The notes under the pieces were generated by a model that did no database searches, was not told the DNA's origin, and was given only the letters and a program-made list of their open reading frames with translations. A program made the position numbers and the translations under genes. Positions 22,615 through 30,809 of a stretch of 64,000 bases of DNA are shown here, piece after piece. This DNA is from an uncultured Clostridia bacterium. GTDB lineage: Bacteria > Bacillota > Clostridia > Christensenellales > Borkfalkiaceae. Where the stretch lies: the NCBI GenBank assembly GCA_944367565.1, contig CALVWR010000007.1, positions 1 to 64,000 of the forward strand, read 5' to 3'. Every line of letters starts with the position of its first letter. Position 1 is the first letter of the stretch.

Positions 22615-23932
22615 AATGCCCATTGTTGGGTTTACGCCGCCTCCGAACGGACATTTGGAAATAGACCATGTATGCAGTGAGGTCGGACAGGATTTCCGTA
22701 CGGTAGAGCGGTATACGGAGTACAAAGAATGCGGCTTTTCGGAAATTTTATTTGCCGGCGAAGATAAATATCAAGGGGAGGATTTTGCCGCAAGCGATCT
22801 GAAAATGATGCTCGACAATGCGGAAAAGAGCGGACTGAAAGCCATCGTTTTCGACGAGCGGATCATTTCGCTGACGTTTCATTGCAATTCTTCCGTGATC
22901 GAAGAGCGGTTCGGCGGCGACGAAAAGGCGTTTCATACATACGTTAAAGAATGTCTTGCGCCATATCGCGATCATCCCGCGTTTTACGGCGTAAGTATCC
23001 TCGACGAGCCGCGCGTGAGTAAAGCGAACGTGATACGGGAAACGGTTTCCGCAATACGGGCGGCGGTGCCGGACGCGTTTGTCCACACCTGTTTTCTTCC
23101 GTGCATTCAGGATCTCGGTCTTGCGCCCGGCGCCTTCGGAGAAGGTTTTGCCACGGTGTGGGAATCGTATCGCAATTACATCGATCAGATGAGCAAAACG
23201 GGACTCGGCTATTTTGGCTACGATGCCTATCCTTTCGGGATGTGGGAGGGGAAGAACGTCATCTGTCCCAAATTTATCCGCAATATGCAGGAAGCGGCGC
23301 TCGGCAGCCAGAAAAACGGCGTTCCCTTTCACATGACGATCCAGTCGTTCTCCTCGGGCGAGTTCGACGAGATCCGCCGCGTGGACGAAAGCGACCTGAA
23401 CTGGCAGGCAAATATGGCGATGGGCTTTGCCTGTAAGAAAATTTATTATTTCACATATTGGAGATTTACCACGCGTACGGGGTTCAACAATACTTCCGCG
23501 ATCATCGACGACGACGGCTCGCGCACCATCTACGGGGAAGCGCAGCGCAACAATGCGCTGATCCAGAAGACGTTCCGCTATATTGCCGACTGTCAATACG
23601 TCTGCTCTGAACGCTTCGGTAATGCGCACGATAATCCCGCTACGGAAGAGCTGATGACATCCGATACGGGTTTTGCGGAAAGCTGTACGGCGGACGCGGT
23701 GATTCTTTGCAATAAACTGCAAAGAAAGAACGGACAAAATGTCTATATGATCCTGAATCTTCGGGACTCTTTTGAAAAATCGATCAACAGAGTTACGTTG
23801 CGGCTGAAAAAGAAAAAAGATCTTTATACGGTGATCGTCGACGGGGAAGAGGTAAGTCTCCCTGCGGAAAACGGAACGATCTGTCTCGATCTGAAGCCGG
23901 GCGAAGCGGTGTGGTTCACCGACGTCGATTAA
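22601..23932 (+). CDS. TIM-barrel glycoside hydrolase-like protein
   Basis: 443 aa, no signal peptide. The pattern is a beta/alpha barrel with an acidic pair in VSILDEPRV (Asp135, Glu136), where clan GH-A enzymes carry the general acid, then YYFTYWRF on a later strand and a small C-terminal beta domain from about 370. No exact family recognised; it resembles GH42/GH2-like barrels. It overlaps the GH78-type gene by 14 bp, so the two are translationally coupled and probably act on the same saccharide in the cytoplasm. Confidence 0.62.
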   Translation: MSNFKMPIVGFTPPPNGHLEIDHVCSEVGQDFRTVERYTEYKECGFSEILFAGEDKYQGEDFAASDLKMMLDNAEKSGLKAIVFDERIISLTFHCNSSVIEERFGGDEKAFHTYVKECLAPYRDHPAFYGVSILDEPRVSKANVIRETVSAIRAAVPDAFVHTCFLPCIQDLGLAPGAFGEGFATVWESYRNYIDQMSKTGLGYFGYDAYPFGMWEGKNVICPKFIRNMQEAALGSQKNGVPFHMTIQSFSSGEFDEIRRVDESDLNWQANMAMGFACKKIYYFTYWRFTTRTGFNNTSAIIDDDGSRTIYGEAQRNNALIQKTFRYIADCQYVCSERFGNAHDNPATEELMTSDTGFAESCTADAVILCNKLQRKNGQNVYMILNLRDSFEKSINRVTLRLKKKKDLYTVIVDGEEVSLPAENGTICLDLKPGEAVWFTDVD

Positions 23933-24125
23933 AGGAAAACGGACGGCGTGCCGATCAGAACGGGAAAAATGCGCTTTCGGATGACGGAGAAACGCAGTAT
24001 GCCGCGCGTTGGTTTAAACGCCGGTTCGATACGGTGTGCGCGCGTTTTGCGCGTTGTCAAAGCCAATGCGTCGTCGGCAAATCGCGGCGCAAGGCGAAAC
24101 ACAAGCGCAGAAACAAATAGAGAAA
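23933..24125. other. Intergenic segment with no supported gene
   Basis: Short open frames cross this stretch on both strands, but none has a ribosome site or a recognisable sequence; they are arginine-rich in the way GC-rich non-coding frames are. Nothing else is seen before the hairpin at 24126. Confidence 0.5.
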
Positions 24126-24167
24126 AAGAGGCTGCGGCTTGTCCGAAAGGACAAGCCGCAGCCTCTT
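24126..24167. terminator. Bidirectional terminator hairpin
   Basis: Perfect 19-bp stem (24126-24144 with 24149-24167) closed by a GAAA tetraloop, with A-rich sequence on the left and CTCTTAT on the right. It separates the glycosidase operon (+) from the convergent aminoacyl-tRNA synthetase genes (-). Confidence 0.88.
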
Positions 24168-24179
24168 ATCGTAAATATG

Positions 24180-24260
24180 AAAACTGTTTGAGGACGATGA
24201 AGAGCTTTGATCGCCGTACTTCGATTCAAAGGGTCCCACGGTGCCTTGCGCTTCGGCTTC
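24180..24260 (-). pseudogene. Decayed partial duplicate of the alaS 3' region
   Basis: Positions 24209-24260 match alaS positions 24423-24474 over 52 bases with about three differences; both encode a GLFESKYGD-like stretch on the minus strand. In this copy the text then jumps to CAAAGCTC, resembling the serine-rich end of alaS (EQSSSSG), so about 130 bp is missing between the two parts. It has no start and lies outside any intact gene. It is a scar of a local duplication followed by deletion. Confidence 0.65.
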
Positions 24261-24273
24261 TGCCGCTCAGAGA

Positions 24274-26061
24274 TCAGTGTAATTCCGCCTTGATACGCCG
24301 TACGCCGCTCGAGGAGCTTTGTTCCTTTGTGATGACGAACTTACCGAGATCGCCGGTGTTGGCGGCGTGCGGGCCGCCGCAGATTTCCTTGCTGTAACCG
24401 GGGATGGTGTAGACCTTTACGCGATCGCCGTACTTCGATTCAAAGAGTCCCACGGCGCCTTGCGCTTTGGCTTCGTCCACCGTCATTTCCTCGCAGATAA
24501 CGTCCACTTTTGCCTCGATCGCTTCGTTGACGAGTTTTTCCACTGCCGCAATCTCCTCTTTGGTCATGGGACGGGGGAAATTGAAATCGAAACGCAGCCG
24601 TTCGGCGGTGATGTTGGAGCCGCGTTGGCTGACGTCTGCGGAAAGGACCTTTTTGAGCGCGGCGTGCAAAAGGTGCGTAGCGGTATGCAGGTTGACGGTC
24701 TGCGCTTCGGTATCGGCAAGTCCGCACTTGAAGCGCTGCTCGCTTCCCGCTTTGGAGTTTTGCTGATGTTCGTTCAGGGCCTCTTCAAAGCCCTTTTCGT
24801 CAATTTTGATGCCCTTTTCCGCGGCGAGTTCTTTGGTGATCTCCACGGGGAATCCGAAAGTGTCGTACAGACGGAATGCCGTTTTGCCGTCGATGGTGTC
24901 GCCTTCCAGACGGGAGAGGACTTTTTCAAATTCTTTCAGACCGCCGACCAGCGCTTTCGAGAACTTCTGTTCTTCTTTATCGAGTTCGGAAAGAATCCGT
25001 TCACGGTTTTGTTGCAGTTCGGGATAGATGTTCCCGTATTTTTGAATGAAACATTCTGCGATTTTGCCGAGCGCTCCCTGGGGAAGATCGATATTTCTGC
25101 CGAAACGGACGGCACGGCGGATGATCCTGCGCAAAACGTAACCCTGATCCACGTTGGACGGGGTGATGCCCCTCGTGTCGCCGATCATGAACGTCGCGGT
25201 GCGTACGTGATCGAGTATGATGCGGAACGCGCGGCGGACCTCGTCGCTTTCGTCGTATGTTTTTCCGGTCAGCTCTTCCACCTTTGCCTTTGCGGCGTCG
25301 AACAGGTCGGTGTCGTAAACCGATTTCACGCCGTTCAGAATACAAAGCGTCCTGTCAAGCCCCATACCCGTATCCACGTTTTTCTGCTTCAACGGTTCGT
25401 ATTTGCCTTCCGCATTCTTGAAATACTGCATGAAAACATCGTTCCAGATCTCGATGTATTTGCCGCAGTCGCAGGCGGGCGAACACGTTTCACAACATTT
25501 TTCGTATCCGCGGTCGATAAACATTTCCGTGTCGGGTCCGCAGGGCCCCGTCAGTCCGGCAGGTCCCCACCAGTTATTTTTCCGAGGTAAAAAGAAAATG
25601 CGTTCCCGATCGATACCCGCTTCTTCCCAAAGCCGCGCGCTCTCTTCGTCGCGCGGGGCGGTCTCGTCGCCGGCGAACACGCTCACCGCAAGGCGTTCTT
25701 TGTCGATGCCGAGATATTCGGGGGAAGTCAGAAATTCAAAACTCCACGAAATCGCTTCTTTTTTGAAATAGTCGCCCAGGCTCCAGTTACCCAGCATTTC
25801 AAAGAACGTGCAGTGAGAATCGTCGCCCACTTCGTCTATGTCGCCGGTGCGGACGCATTTCTGCACGTCGGTCAGCCTCGTTCCTTCCGGATGCTTCTGT
25901 CCCAGCAGATAGGGGACGAGCGGATGCATGCCCGCCGTGGTGAAAAGCACCGTCGGGTCGTTTTCGGGGATGAGGGAGGCAGAGGGAATGATCTTATGCC
26001 CCTTGCTTTCCATAAACCGTAAAAATTTTTCTCTCAGTTCTTCCGATGTCAGTTTATTCAT
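24274..26061 (-). CDS. alaS: Alanyl-tRNA synthetase, short form lacking the C-terminal domain
   Basis: Charges tRNA-Ala. Start taken at the ATG 26061 (AAAGGA 9 nt upstream); a TTG at 26070 is in frame but touches that site. The catalytic domain (FTTAGMHPLVPYLLG; GNWSLGDYFKKEA) and the editing domain zinc motifs HTATHLLHAAL and CGGPHAANTGDLG are present. The protein ends at residue 595 just after SSSSGVRRIKAELH, whereas typical bacterial AlaRS continues for about 280 residues with a coiled coil and the DHHA1 (C-Ala) domain. Short AlaRS without C-Ala is known in some lineages; the duplicate scar just downstream makes a truncation event a second possibility. Confidence 0.93.
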   Translation of the reverse strand: MNKLTSEELREKFLRFMESKGHKIIPSASLIPENDPTVLFTTAGMHPLVPYLLGQKHPEGTRLTDVQKCVRTGDIDEVGDDSHCTFFEMLGNWSLGDYFKKEAISWSFEFLTSPEYLGIDKERLAVSVFAGDETAPRDEESARLWEEAGIDRERIFFLPRKNNWWGPAGLTGPCGPDTEMFIDRGYEKCCETCSPACDCGKYIEIWNDVFMQYFKNAEGKYEPLKQKNVDTGMGLDRTLCILNGVKSVYDTDLFDAAKAKVEELTGKTYDESDEVRRAFRIILDHVRTATFMIGDTRGITPSNVDQGYVLRRIIRRAVRFGRNIDLPQGALGKIAECFIQKYGNIYPELQQNRERILSELDKEEQKFSKALVGGLKEFEKVLSRLEGDTIDGKTAFRLYDTFGFPVEITKELAAEKGIKIDEKGFEEALNEHQQNSKAGSEQRFKCGLADTEAQTVNLHTATHLLHAALKKVLSADVSQRGSNITAERLRFDFNFPRPMTKEEIAAVEKLVNEAIEAKVDVICEEMTVDEAKAQGAVGLFESKYGDRVKVYTIPGYSKEICGGPHAANTGDLGKFVITKEQSSSSGVRRIKAELH

Positions 26062-26149
26062 GTCTTTCAATCCTTTCGTTATTGTTTATCTCTTGCCCGG
26101 GCCGATCGCACGGCATATCGGAAACAACACTTCTATCCGCCGCTGACGC

Positions 26150-27544
26150 TCATTGCCGATTTTTCGTCAGCGTATACCCGTCTTTCGCGTCCTTTATCGC
26201 ATACCCCATCTGCGCGAGCCGTTCCCGCAGAGCGTCGGATTTCGCCCAGTCTTTTGCCTGCCTCGCCGCCAGACGTTCTTCCGCGATCGCCTTCACATCG
26301 GCGGGAATTTCTTCCTGCTTTGCGCCGTACGCCGCCAGAAATGCCGCGGGATCTTCCCGGAACAGTCCTAAAAGGGCATAAGTCGTTCTGATCTGATTGA
26401 GGTCGGCAAGCACGCTTTTGTCGTTCGCGGCGATCTTCGCGCGCGCCGCCTTGAAATATCCGTACAGATTGCCGATGGCAAGCGCCGTATTGAAATCATC
26501 GTCCATCGCGCAATCGAATTCGGCGTCGATTTCCTTGTTCTCACCCGCAAGCGCGCCGAATTTTTCCGTTGCCGCCTGCAGAGTGGCGTAAAATTCCGTA
26601 AGATGTTTTTCCGCTTCGGGGAACAGGTCGTCGGTGACGTTGATGTCCCCGCGATAGTTGGTCTGCAACAGCGCAAATTTGACGGTTTCGGCGGAATACC
26701 GATCGAGCAGATCCTTCAGATACAGGCTGTTTCCGAGAGATTTGCTCATTTTCTGTCCGTTGACTTTAATGAGTCCGTTATGAATCCAGTAACGGGCAAA
26801 CGGTATGCCGGTCAGCGATTCGGTCTGGGCGATTTCGTTTTCGTGATGGGGGAAGATCAGATCCCTTCCGCCTCCGTGAATATCGATCTGATCTCCGAAC
26901 GCCTTGCGGTTCATGGCGGAACATTCGATGTGCCAGCCCGGACGGCCTTCGCCCCACGGAGAAGACCAGCTCGGTTCTCCCGGCTTTGCCGATTTCCACA
27001 GCGCAAAGTCGAGGGGATTTTTTTTCATCTCGTCATTTTCCACGCGCACGCCGTTCATGGCGTCTTCGAGATTGCGGTGGGAGAGTTTGCCGTATGCGGG
27101 AAAACTTTCCACCGAAAAATAAACGTCGCCTTTTTCCGTGACGTAAGCGTGTTTTTTCTCGATGAGGATCCGGATAAAATCGATGATCTCGTTCATCGTA
27201 GCCGTGGCCTTAAGCCATATCGTGGGATCGTCCACGTGCAGGCGCGCCATCTGACGGTCGATCTTTTCGATCATGTCCGCCGCATACTTATCGGCGGGTA
27301 TACCCGTTTCGTTGGATTTTGCGATGATCTTGTCGTCCACGTCGGTGTAATTACGGGCATAGGTGACGTCAAATCCTTTCTTTTCGAGATATTTACGGAT
27401 GATGTCGTAAATCAGAGCCTGATACGCGTGTCCGATATGCGCTTCGCCCGATACCGTGATGCCGCAGGCATACATCTTTACTTTTCCCTTTTCCAAAGGA
27501 ACAAATTCCTGCTTTTTTCCGGTGAGCGTGTTATAAATTTTCAT
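26150..27544 (-). CDS. cysS: Cysteinyl-tRNA synthetase
   Basis: Class I synthetase charging tRNA-Cys. Visible motifs: zinc ligand Cys27 in YACGITV, the HIGH motif at 36-39, the later zinc-site region GWHIECSAMNRK, and KMSKS in GQKMSKSLGNS (around residue 265). 464 aa is typical. Its start overlaps the end of cysE by 14 bp, so cysteine synthesis and charging are coupled. alaS follows 88 bp downstream without an obvious terminator. Confidence 0.97.
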   Translation of the reverse strand: MKIYNTLTGKKQEFVPLEKGKVKMYACGITVSGEAHIGHAYQALIYDIIRKYLEKKGFDVTYARNYTDVDDKIIAKSNETGIPADKYAADMIEKIDRQMARLHVDDPTIWLKATATMNEIIDFIRILIEKKHAYVTEKGDVYFSVESFPAYGKLSHRNLEDAMNGVRVENDEMKKNPLDFALWKSAKPGEPSWSSPWGEGRPGWHIECSAMNRKAFGDQIDIHGGGRDLIFPHHENEIAQTESLTGIPFARYWIHNGLIKVNGQKMSKSLGNSLYLKDLLDRYSAETVKFALLQTNYRGDINVTDDLFPEAEKHLTEFYATLQAATEKFGALAGENKEIDAEFDCAMDDDFNTALAIGNLYGYFKAARAKIAANDKSVLADLNQIRTTYALLGLFREDPAAFLAAYGAKQEEIPADVKAIAEERLAARQAKDWAKSDALRERLAQMGYAIKDAKDGYTLTKNRQ

Positions 27545-28187
27545 GATGATTTCCTATAAATTCCTTGAGCTTTTTAAGTTCTTCCTCGAGGAGGTGCGTT
27601 CTTTCTCTGAGGTGGCACAGTTCTTCCGCCACGGGGTCACATTTTTCCTGCTCGAGATCGGGGATTTTTTCTCCGTTGATACGGACGACTTTCCCCGGAA
27701 CGCCGACGACGGTGGCGTGGGGAGGCACTTCTTTCAGCACCACCGCGCCCGCGCCGATCTTCGCATATTCGCCGACGGTGAATCCGCCGAGAATCTTCGC
27801 GCCCGCGCTGATGGTGGCGCCTTTTCTGATGGTGGGATGGCGTTTGCCTTTTTCTTTTCCCGTACCGCCGAGGGTGACGCCCTGATAGATGACCACGCCT
27901 TCTTCGATGACGGCGGTTTCCCCGATCACGACGCCCGCGCCGTGGTCTATGAACACGCCGGGCGCGATCTTTGCGGCGGGATGAATCTCGATGCCCGTCA
28001 GCCATTTTGCGAACTGAGAAGTCATTCTCGCAAGCAGTCTGAAACGGATGCGATATAAAAAGTACGCCCACCTGTGCCAGGAAAGAGCGTGTACGCCGGC
28101 ATACGTCAGCCAGATTTCGAATTTGCTGCGCGCGGCGGGATCGTTACGTTTTGCGGCGGCGATATCCGCCCTTAATTTTTTAAACAT
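27531..28187 (-). CDS. cysE: Serine O-acetyltransferase
   Basis: First committed step of cysteine synthesis: acetyl-CoA + L-serine to O-acetylserine. After a helical N-terminal part, the left-handed beta-helix hexapeptide repeats are clear (IEIHPAAKIAPGVFIDHGAG, VVIGETAVIEEGVVI, GGFTVGEYAKIGAGAVV). His and Asp of the active site lie in FIDHGAG. 218 aa matches the short Bacillota-type CysE. Preceded by a promoter at 28225-28254 and followed, with overlap, by cysS. Confidence 0.95.
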   Translation of the reverse strand: MFKKLRADIAAAKRNDPAARSKFEIWLTYAGVHALSWHRWAYFLYRIRFRLLARMTSQFAKWLTGIEIHPAAKIAPGVFIDHGAGVVIGETAVIEEGVVIYQGVTLGGTGKEKGKRHPTIRKGATISAGAKILGGFTVGEYAKIGAGAVVLKEVPPHATVVGVPGKVVRINGEKIPDLEQEKCDPVAEELCHLRERTHLLEEELKKLKEFIGNHHENL

Positions 28188-28224
28188 AAATCTGTACTCT
28201 GTTGCGGATTGCCGTCCGATAAGT

Positions 28225-28254
28225 ATTTTACCACACCGCCGAAAAAAAAGGCAA
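28225..28254 (-). promoter_or_regulatory. Sigma-A promoter for cysE-cysS
   Basis: Minus strand: TTGCCT (28249-28254), 18-bp spacer, TAAAAT (28225-28230), about 40 nt before the cysE start. The leader is too short to hold a T-box, so tRNA-sensing control of this operon is not supported. Confidence 0.6.
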
Positions 28255-28264
28255 GCGTTTATCG

Positions 28265-29023
28265 CTAAATGACTTTGATATTACGGCTTTCCAGCTCTTC
28301 TTTGATTTTTTTCGGAAAGTTTTTGTCGACCACCAGATAGTCGATATGGTCGAGATCGGTGAAGATGTAAGGCATATTCTTGTTGACCTTGGAGCTGTCC
28401 AGCAACATGATTACTTTCTTCGCCTTGGCGATCACCGCGCTCTTGATGGCGGATTCCTGTTGCGCACCGCAGGAAAATCCGCCTTCGAGGGAAAATCCCG
28501 TGGTGCTCATAATCGCCGTTTCGATGTTGATCTCGTCCAAAAACCGCAGCGTGGAGGAACCGATGGTGACGAGATTGTTTCTCGAAACGTCGCCTCCGAG
28601 CAGGACGACTTCCGGGGAGTGTTTGCGTAAAAGCTCCGTGGCAACGTTCAGCGAATTGGAGATCACGCAATATTTGTCGTCCGGTAACATCCGCGCAAAA
28701 TAAAGCGTGGTGGAGCCGCTGTCGATAAAGATGCATCCTCCGAAATCGATGAGCTTCGTCGTCTTTTCCGCAATTTCTTTCTTCTCGCTTACATTGTACG
28801 AAAACCGCTGTACGAACTGTTCCTCCGTCTTTTTCCCGATCTCCGCAACCGAGTACGCCCCGTTCCTCACGCGGATCACCACGTTTTCCTCTTCCAGCAT
28901 ACTCAGATCCCTGCGGATGGTCATGTTGGATACGTCGGGCAGAAGTTCCTGTAATTCGTCATAGGTGGCTTTGCCGTGCTTTTCAATGTACTCTTTAATT
29001 TGTTCTAACCTTGAATTTTTCAT
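28265..29023 (-). CDS. DeoR-family transcriptional regulator
   Basis: 252 aa. The N-terminal winged helix-turn-helix (YDELQELLPDVSNMTIRRDLSMLEEENVV) is the standard DeoR/GlpR reader head, followed by the sugar-phosphate-binding ISOCOT-like domain (DSGSTTLYFARML, LGGDVSRNNLVTIGSSTLRF). Such proteins usually repress sugar catabolic operons and respond to a phosphorylated sugar. It is flanked by cysE and, divergently, serS, so its target is not obvious; the FGGY kinase module at 30810-35296 is one candidate. Promoter at 29057-29085. Confidence 0.9.
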   Translation of the reverse strand: MKNSRLEQIKEYIEKHGKATYDELQELLPDVSNMTIRRDLSMLEEENVVIRVRNGAYSVAEIGKKTEEQFVQRFSYNVSEKKEIAEKTTKLIDFGGCIFIDSGSTTLYFARMLPDDKYCVISNSLNVATELLRKHSPEVVLLGGDVSRNNLVTIGSSTLRFLDEINIETAIMSTTGFSLEGGFSCGAQQESAIKSAVIAKAKKVIMLLDSSKVNKNMPYIFTDLDHIDYLVVDKNFPKKIKEELESRNIKVI

Positions 29024-29056
29024 AAACTGTCCTTTCTGATATTCTGTTACATATCT

Positions 29057-29085
29057 ATTTTAACACCGTTTTGTGAAAAAGACAA
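29057..29085 (-). promoter_or_regulatory. Sigma-A promoter for the DeoR regulator
   Basis: Minus strand: TTGTCT (29080-29085), 17-bp spacer, TAAAAT (29057-29062), about 34 nt from the start codon. The imperfect dyad GTAAAAATTTTAC just upstream (29096-29108) could be an autoregulatory operator. Confidence 0.6.
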
Positions 29086-29187
29086 CAATTTTGACGTAAA
29101 AATTTTACATTATGTTAAAAATGAACAAACCGATACAAAAAGCGCGGGGGGAAGGAAGTGAAAAAAAAGGATTATGCGCATAAAAAC

Positions 29188-29216
29188 TTGCATTTATCCG
29201 ATAAAGAGAGTATAAT
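29188..29216 (+). promoter_or_regulatory. Sigma-A promoter for serS
   Basis: TTGCAT (29188-29193), 17-bp spacer, perfect TATAAT (29211-29216). It predicts transcription from about 29223, 25 nt before the chosen serS start, and rules out the longer in-frame start at 29158. Confidence 0.8.
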
Positions 29217-29247
29217 TTCTGCGAAAGAAAACGAAGGCGGTTTTAAC

Positions 29248-30528
29248 ATGCTGGATATTAAAAGGATACAGGCGAATGCCGAGGAAGTAAAAAATGCCCT
29301 GAAAAAGAAGGGGTGCGACGTGGATTTTGCAGAACTTCTCGCGTGGGACGCGGCGCGTCGCAAGCGGATCGCGGAGGTGGAGCGGCTGAAAGCGGAGAGG
29401 AACAAAGTTTCCGCCGAGATCCCGAAGCTGAAGAAGGAAGGGAAAGACGTTTCGGAAATTTTCGTCAGGATGCGCGCTTTAGGGGCGGAAGTGGAGCAAT
29501 CGGATCAGGAGATTGCGGCGCTGGAAAGTAAGATTTTCGACTTTCTTTCGGGATTACCCAACATTCCCGACGACGATCTCGTCGCGGGGGAGAAGGAGAA
29601 CAACGCCGTTGTACGCGTGGTGGGGGAAAAACCGCAGTTTTCCTTTCAGGCGAAAAATCACGTGGATCTTTGTACGTCGCTGGGGCTCATCGATTACGAG
29701 CGGGGCGTGAAACTTGCGGGAGGCGGTTACTGGCTGTATCGCGGCGTGGGGGCGCAACTGGAGTGGGCGCTTCTGAATTTTTTCATTTCCGAACATCTCA
29801 AGGACGGTTACGAATTCATTCTGCCGCCGCATATGTTGGGATATAACTGCGGATTCGGTTCGGGACAGTTCCCGAAATTTCTGGACGAAGTATACTGGAT
29901 TGCGGGGGAAGAGGACAAGAAGAAGGGACATTTCATGCTGCCCACCGCGGAAACGGCGCTCGTGAATCTGTATGCGGGGGAGATCATCGACGAAGCGAAC
30001 CTGCCCATGAAATACTTCGCGTATACACCGTGCTATCGGAAAGAAGCGGGATCGTACAGAGCTGAAGAGCGGGGAATGATCCGGGGGCATCAGTTCAATA
30101 AAGTGGAGATGGTGCAGTACGTCACGCCCGAAAATACAAGGAAGGCGTTTGAAGAGCTTGTGAACAAAGCGGCGTCGCTGATGGAAAAACTCGGTTTGCA
30201 TTTCAGGGTGAGCAAGCTCGCCGCAGGCGATTGTTCGGCTTCGATGGCGAGAACGTACGATATCGAAGTGTGGATTCCGAGCATGGGAATTTACAAGGAA
30301 GTCAGTTCGGTTTCCGACGCCAACGATTATCAGGCGCGCAGAAACAATACGCGTTATCGTGACGCAAAGACGGGAAAACTCGAATATGTGCATACGCTGA
30401 ACGGTTCGGGGCTGGCGACCAGCCGCGTGTTCCCCGCGCTCGTCGAGCAGATGCAGAACGAGGACGGATCGATCACCGTTCCCGAAGTGTTGCGGCCGTT
30501 TATGGGCGGGTTGGAAGTGATCCGCTGA
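29248..30528 (+). CDS. serS: Seryl-tRNA synthetase
   Basis: Class II synthetase charging tRNA-Ser (and tRNA-Sec where present). Start at 29248 because MLDIKRIQANAEEVKNAL is the conserved N-terminus, AAGGCGG lies 7 nt upstream and the promoter lies further up. 426 aa. Order: N-terminal coiled-coil arm that binds the tRNA long variable arm (to about residue 110), then the catalytic core with motif 2 (CYRKEAGS...RGMIRGHQFNKVE) and motif 3 (NGSGLATSR). Single-gene transcript ended by a hairpin. Confidence 0.97.
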   Translation: MLDIKRIQANAEEVKNALKKKGCDVDFAELLAWDAARRKRIAEVERLKAERNKVSAEIPKLKKEGKDVSEIFVRMRALGAEVEQSDQEIAALESKIFDFLSGLPNIPDDDLVAGEKENNAVVRVVGEKPQFSFQAKNHVDLCTSLGLIDYERGVKLAGGGYWLYRGVGAQLEWALLNFFISEHLKDGYEFILPPHMLGYNCGFGSGQFPKFLDEVYWIAGEEDKKKGHFMLPTAETALVNLYAGEIIDEANLPMKYFAYTPCYRKEAGSYRAEERGMIRGHQFNKVEMVQYVTPENTRKAFEELVNKAASLMEKLGLHFRVSKLAAGDCSASMARTYDIEVWIPSMGIYKEVSSVSDANDYQARRNNTRYRDAKTGKLEYVHTLNGSGLATSRVFPALVEQMQNEDGSITVPEVLRPFMGGLEVIR

Positions 30529-30558
30529 CCCGAAGGATAATCAAAAACCGACAAATAC

Positions 30559-30606
30559 CCGCCGCGCCTTTGTCGTGAAGAACGACAAAGGCGCGGCGGA
30601 TGATTT
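30559..30606 (+). terminator. Rho-independent terminator of serS
   Basis: 18-bp perfect stem (30559-30576 with 30582-30599), loop GAAGA, then ATGATTTTT. Begins about 30 nt after the serS stop. Confidence 0.88.
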
Positions 30607-30642
30607 TTACGAAGAAATCTTGATGAAATCTTTTTACATTAT

Positions 30643-30677
30643 AAAAGGGCGAACGCGTTTCGGGCGTTCGCCCTTTT
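30643..30677 (-). terminator. Terminator hairpin for the glycyl-radical operon
   Basis: 14-bp perfect stem (30643-30656 with 30664-30677) with A/T tracts on both ends. It lies 133 nt downstream of the kinase stop on the minus strand and can also back up the serS terminator from the other side. The 30678-30809 stretch holds nothing else recognisable. Confidence 0.78.
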
Positions 30678-30809
30678 GTTTGTGCTTGGATGAAAGCCGC
30701 GCAGCACGGGGGCGCGTTTTATGCTTGGAACGCAAGCGGAAGCCGCGGTGCGGTACGGGACGTCGGGGCGGTTATACTTCGATACACATTCCGAAAGCGC
30801 AAAGACGAT

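Noticed and set aside
23948-24397. 149-codon plus-strand frame between the glycosidase operon and alaS
   Set aside because: It runs through the terminator hairpin and the antisense of alaS; composition is non-coding and no ribosome site is present.
24319-25590. 423-codon plus-strand frame opposite alaS
   Set aside because: Pure antisense shadow of a clearly conserved synthetase.
28188-28264. T-box leader for the cysE-cysS operon
   Set aside because: The leader between promoter and start is only about 40 nt, far too short for a T-box.
29158-29247. N-terminal extension of serS
   Set aside because: The stretch contains a perfect TTGCAT-17-TATAAT promoter, and the SerRS N-terminus matches the ATG at 29248.
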